DNA of 7,571 bases from Desulfobulbus sp. (GTDB lineage: Bacteria; Desulfobacterota; Desulfobulbia; Desulfobulbales; Desulfobulbaceae): the NCBI GenBank assembly GCA_028684915.1, contig JAQUEZ010000283.1, forward strand, positions 1 to 7,571, in the 5' to 3' direction. The notes under the pieces were generated by a model that saw nothing but the letters and a program-made list of their open reading frames with translations, made no database searches and had not been told where the DNA came from. Positions 5,471 through 7,571 of the stretch are shown one piece after another. The first letter of the stretch is position 1. Each line of letters starts with the position of its first letter. Made by a program: the position numbers and the translations under genes.

Positions 5471-7138
5471 TCAGGAACGTTGCATGTTCACCGAGCGACG
5501 ACCAATGCGGTAGGCACCATTTTTGGACAATAACTGTCCGACCAAGGCCTCCGGCACATCGACGGTAGTATGGTTGGATTCCAGCCGAATCTTGCCCAGT
5601 TGAGCGGCATTGATCCCGGAGTAATGGGCAATAGATGCAACCACATGGTTGACGCTGATCCCATCAGCACGGCCGATGTCCATTTTAAGTGCCACCATAT
5701 CCTTGTCCCGTCCTGGAGCACGTCTTCCGCTGCCCTGCCCCATCGGAGACGCTCCACGGCGACCAAAACGATCAGACTTGCGATCACGTGGATCCCGTTG
5801 GCGGGACAAATCTTCCTTGATTGGAGTGATAGGGTCGATTGGTCTTTTTCTCTCGTCGTTACGGGAAAGCTTGATCGCAGCGGCAGCAACATCCAACGGA
5901 TCATTGCCGGTTTCCACCAACAGATCCACCATTTCCCGCTCCCGACGGCAACGTCCCCGACGAATCCAAACCTCCAACTGTTCCATCAACAGGGCCTGAC
6001 GATGATTTTCAATCTGTTGGATGGTGGGCAACTCTGCTCGGTCGAGCTTAAAGCGGGTGTAATCTTCAATCCGGCGCAGCTGCCAGCGATCTTTAGGGGT
6101 CAGCAGCGAGATGGCGGTGCCTTCACGCCCAGCACGGCCGGTCCGCCCTACCCGATGCACATACACCTCGGGATCATCAGGAAGATCATAGTTGAACACA
6201 TGGGAGATATCGTCGATATCGAGTCCGCGGGCAGCCACATCGGTGGCTACCAACACCCGCACCTGGCCGTTGCGGTAACGGTTAAGCACCTGGATACGAG
6301 CATCCTGGCTCAGATCACCGTTGAGAGGCTCGGCTGCAAATCCACGCGAAGTCAGCTGGTTAGCCAGCTCACCCGTGCCAATACGGGTACGAACGAAAAT
6401 AATGGCACTATCAATGGTCTCCATTTCAAACAGTCGGGTCAGGGCACCGATCTTGTCCTGCTGATTAACCAGATAATAGCGTTGTTTAATGGTGTTGCCG
6501 GTCAGCTGCTTAGGCGTGATCGCCACCTTCTCCGGATTACGGAGATAGCGTGCCGAGAGGTCAAGTACCCGTTTAGAGATGGTAGCGGAAAAGAGCATAG
6601 TCTGACGATCGGCTGGAACCTTCTCGAGAATCTGCTCGATATCCTCGACAAATCCCATACTGAGCATCTCATCGGCCTCATCCAGGACCACACTGCGGAC
6701 CGTATCCAGGGCAAGCGAACCCTGGCGAATCAGGTCGAGAAGACGTCCAGGTGTGGCCACGAGCACATCAACCCCTTGGCGCAGACTGCGCAGCTGCAGC
6801 TGATACGACTGGCCGCCGTACACCGCCAGCACCGAAACGGGCTGCAGCCGGCCATAGCTTGCGATGGCAGCGGCCACCTGAATGGCCAATTCACGGGTTG
6901 GCGCCAGGACTAATGCCTGCACGCCCTGTTTACGGGAGGTGATATGCTGCAGCAGGGGCAGGCCGAAGGCAGCGGTTTTACCGGTACCAGTCTGGGCCTG
7001 GCCAATCAGATCACGACCGGCAAGCAACAGGGGAATGGTTATTTTTTGGATATCAGTGGGTTCTGCATAACCGAGTTCGGTTATCGCCTCAAGTAGTTGG
7101 GGCTGGAGGTCGAATTGGGCAAAGGTCTCTGTGGTCAT
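5471..7138 (-). CDS. deaD: DEAD-box ATP-dependent RNA helicase, DeaD/CsdA type
   Basis: The 555-residue protein has two RecA-like domains and a C-terminal RNA-binding domain. Motifs in order: Q motif (F6 to PTDIQ, 27-31), Walker A AQTGTGKT (48-55), PTREL (80-84), GG (108-109), TPGR (129-132), DEAD (153-156), SAT (184-186), motif IV IIFVRT (246-251), motif V TDVAARGLD (299-307) and motif VI HRVGRTGR (328-335). A charged, Arg/Gly-rich linker (about 425-480) precedes a domain at about 482-552 that resembles the DbpA/DeaD RNA-binding domain. All catalytic residues are present. It should unwind RNA duplexes with ATP, in ribosome assembly, RNA decay or cold adaptation, in the cytoplasm. E. coli DeaD is longer (about 629) and DbpA shorter (about 457); the conserved core alone cannot exclude a related paralogue. 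I chose ATG 7138 over 7162 because AGGAG (7150-7146) stands 7 nt ahead and the Q motif begins normally after it. The gene is monocistronic, with terminators on both sides. Confidence 0.93.
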   Translation of the reverse strand: MTTETFAQFDLQPQLLEAITELGYAEPTDIQKITIPLLLAGRDLIGQAQTGTGKTAAFGLPLLQHITSRKQGVQALVLAPTRELAIQVAAAIASYGRLQPVSVLAVYGGQSYQLQLRSLRQGVDVLVATPGRLLDLIRQGSLALDTVRSVVLDEADEMLSMGFVEDIEQILEKVPADRQTMLFSATISKRVLDLSARYLRNPEKVAITPKQLTGNTIKQRYYLVNQQDKIGALTRLFEMETIDSAIIFVRTRIGTGELANQLTSRGFAAEPLNGDLSQDARIQVLNRYRNGQVRVLVATDVAARGLDIDDISHVFNYDLPDDPEVYVHRVGRTGRAGREGTAISLLTPKDRWQLRRIEDYTRFKLDRAELPTIQQIENHRQALLMEQLEVWIRRGRCRREREMVDLLVETGNDPLDVAAAAIKLSRNDERKRPIDPITPIKEDLSRQRDPRDRKSDRFGRRGASPMGQGSGRRAPGRDKDMVALKMDIGRADGISVNHVVASIAHYSGINAAQLGKIRLESNHTTVDVPEALVGQLLSKNGAYRIGRRSVNMQRS

Positions 7139-7321
7139 CAGGCTACTCCTCATGAGCGGCAATGTCTTGATAATCCTGGGGCTGGGGCAGCCTTGCGGCG
7201 ATAACCCTGTTGTCCGTTAACAGATATGCCCGCATACGATTAGACGAGCCTGACTGTCAAACTGAACCGAGCCTGTTTCAAAACTGCTAGAAGCGAGGGG
7301 AAAAGGCAGGTCAACTACAAC

Positions 7322-7349
7322 AAAAAAGCCTGACCGGGACTGGCCAGGC
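7322..7349 (-). terminator. Intrinsic terminator upstream of the helicase
   Basis: On the minus strand GCCTGGCC (7349-7342) pairs with GGTCAGGC (7335-7328), eight base pairs including one G-U, with a six-base loop, directly followed by TTTTTT (7327-7322). It either ends the gene entering from the right edge or, if the promoter at 7412-7440 is active, ends a short transcript or attenuates the helicase leader. Confidence 0.8.
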
Positions 7350-7411
7350 AACCGTCATGGAATGTTCAAAACGTGGGTAGAAAGAAACAACGCATAAATT
7401 ATGATTTGAGT

Positions 7412-7440
7412 AATATACTGCACAACCGAGGCAAAGGCAA
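7412..7440 (-). promoter_or_regulatory. Candidate sigma-70-type promoter
   Basis: The minus strand has TTGCCT (7440-7435, four of six positions of the -35 consensus) and TATATT (7417-7412, five of six of the -10) separated by exactly 17 bp. Initiation would be near 7405, about 60 nt before the terminator stem and 267 nt before the helicase start codon. Confidence 0.45.
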
Positions 7441-7472
7441 GCCCTCTACTTGAGTGCTGTCAAGCAAATACT

Positions 7473-7571
7473 TCACTGCCTGCCACAGAAATCAACCAAT
7501 CGAGGCAGGGTTTGACACACATCGCCGGGAAAAAACCAGTGATCCTGGGCTGAAGATTGGCCGCCACCCTC
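7473..7571 (-). CDS. Possible C-terminal end of an unidentified protein (partial)
   Basis: A frame entering at the right edge reads 32 codons and ends at TGA (7475-7473); its tail is WFFPGDVCQTLPRLVDFCGRQ with the last residue before the stop being Gln. A terminator lies about 125 nt further on, as expected after a gene end. The support is weak: the other two minus frames are also open over most of this short stretch, and I recognise no family. Confidence 0.25.
   Translation of the reverse strand, partial: EGGGQSSAQDHWFFPGDVCQTLPRLVDFCGRQ

Larger units (their letters stand above)
7139..7472 (-). other. Non-coding region upstream of the helicase
   Basis: This stretch of about 334 bp holds no convincing gene. 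It contains a sigma-70-like promoter and an intrinsic terminator (both listed separately), plus a perfect TTGACA (7260-7255) whose partner 18 bp on, TATGCG (7236-7231), is a poor -10. Depending on which start is used, the helicase mRNA has a leader of about 90 or about 270 nt, the longer one passing through the terminator. Confidence 0.6.

Noticed and set aside
5570..6913. Plus-strand open frame of 447 codons opposite the helicase
   Set aside because: It is antisense to a helicase whose motifs are all intact, has no recognisable domain and no ribosome-binding site.
7366..7395. Nine-codon Phe-containing frame (MRCFFLPTF) before the terminator, like an attenuator leader peptide
   Set aside because: No ribosome-binding site, only three Phe codons, and the downstream gene is not an amino-acid biosynthesis or tRNA synthetase gene.
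1..7571. CRISPR array, tRNA, rRNA or insertion sequence
   Set aside because: I saw no regularly spaced repeats, no cloverleaf, no rRNA-like stretch and no transposase.

Overview
The window reads as bacterial chromosome with moderately high GC and dense, same-direction genes. Every gene I can support lies on the minus strand, so biological order runs from the right edge to the left edge. Gene content (a Hyf-type membrane complex, a candidate sigma-54 promoter with an FhlA-like upstream site, a DeaD-like helicase) suggests an anaerobic Gram-negative proteobacterium, possibly a Desulfobacterota-type lineage. That placement is inference; no taxonomic marker gene is present.

Right part (7571 to 5385): a possible 32-residue C-terminal tail of an unidentified protein enters at the right edge. 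About 335 bp of non-coding DNA follows, holding a sigma-70-like promoter (7412-7440) and an intrinsic terminator (7322-7349) only about 60-80 nt behind it. Next is a complete DEAD-box RNA helicase of the DeaD/CsdA type (7138-5471, 555 aa), closed by a strong minus-strand terminator (5385-5442).

Middle part (about 5385 to 4724): a long control region ahead of the hydrogenase-like operon. It holds a 16-bp site matching 12 of 16 positions of the FhlA-type palindrome (5323-5338) and a candidate -24/-12 sigma-54 promoter (5237-5252). A leader of about 500 nt follows, which may encode a small Phe-rich hydrophobic protein (stop at 4737, overlapping the hyfB ribosome-binding site).

Left part (4723 to 1): four membrane-subunit genes of a complex I-related, group 4 [NiFe]-hydrogenase-type complex, in the order hyfB, hyfC, hyfE, hyfF. 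The last is cut by the left edge. hyfC/hyfE overlap by one base and hyfE/hyfF are 3 nt apart, while hyfB and hyfC are separated by 117 nt with a strong hairpin beside the hyfC ribosome-binding site. There is no hyfD between hyfC and hyfE. HyfB and HyfF are antiporter-like proton-channel subunits, HyfC is the NuoH-like anchor and HyfE is a NuoK-like subunit. Together they would form the ion-pumping arm onto which hydrophilic subunits (HyfG large, HyfI small, not in the window) dock. Since the large subunit is not visible, a true H2-evolving enzyme and a hydrogenase-related complex without a nickel site (the Ehr type, which has the same minimal B-C-E-F-G-I set) cannot be told apart here.
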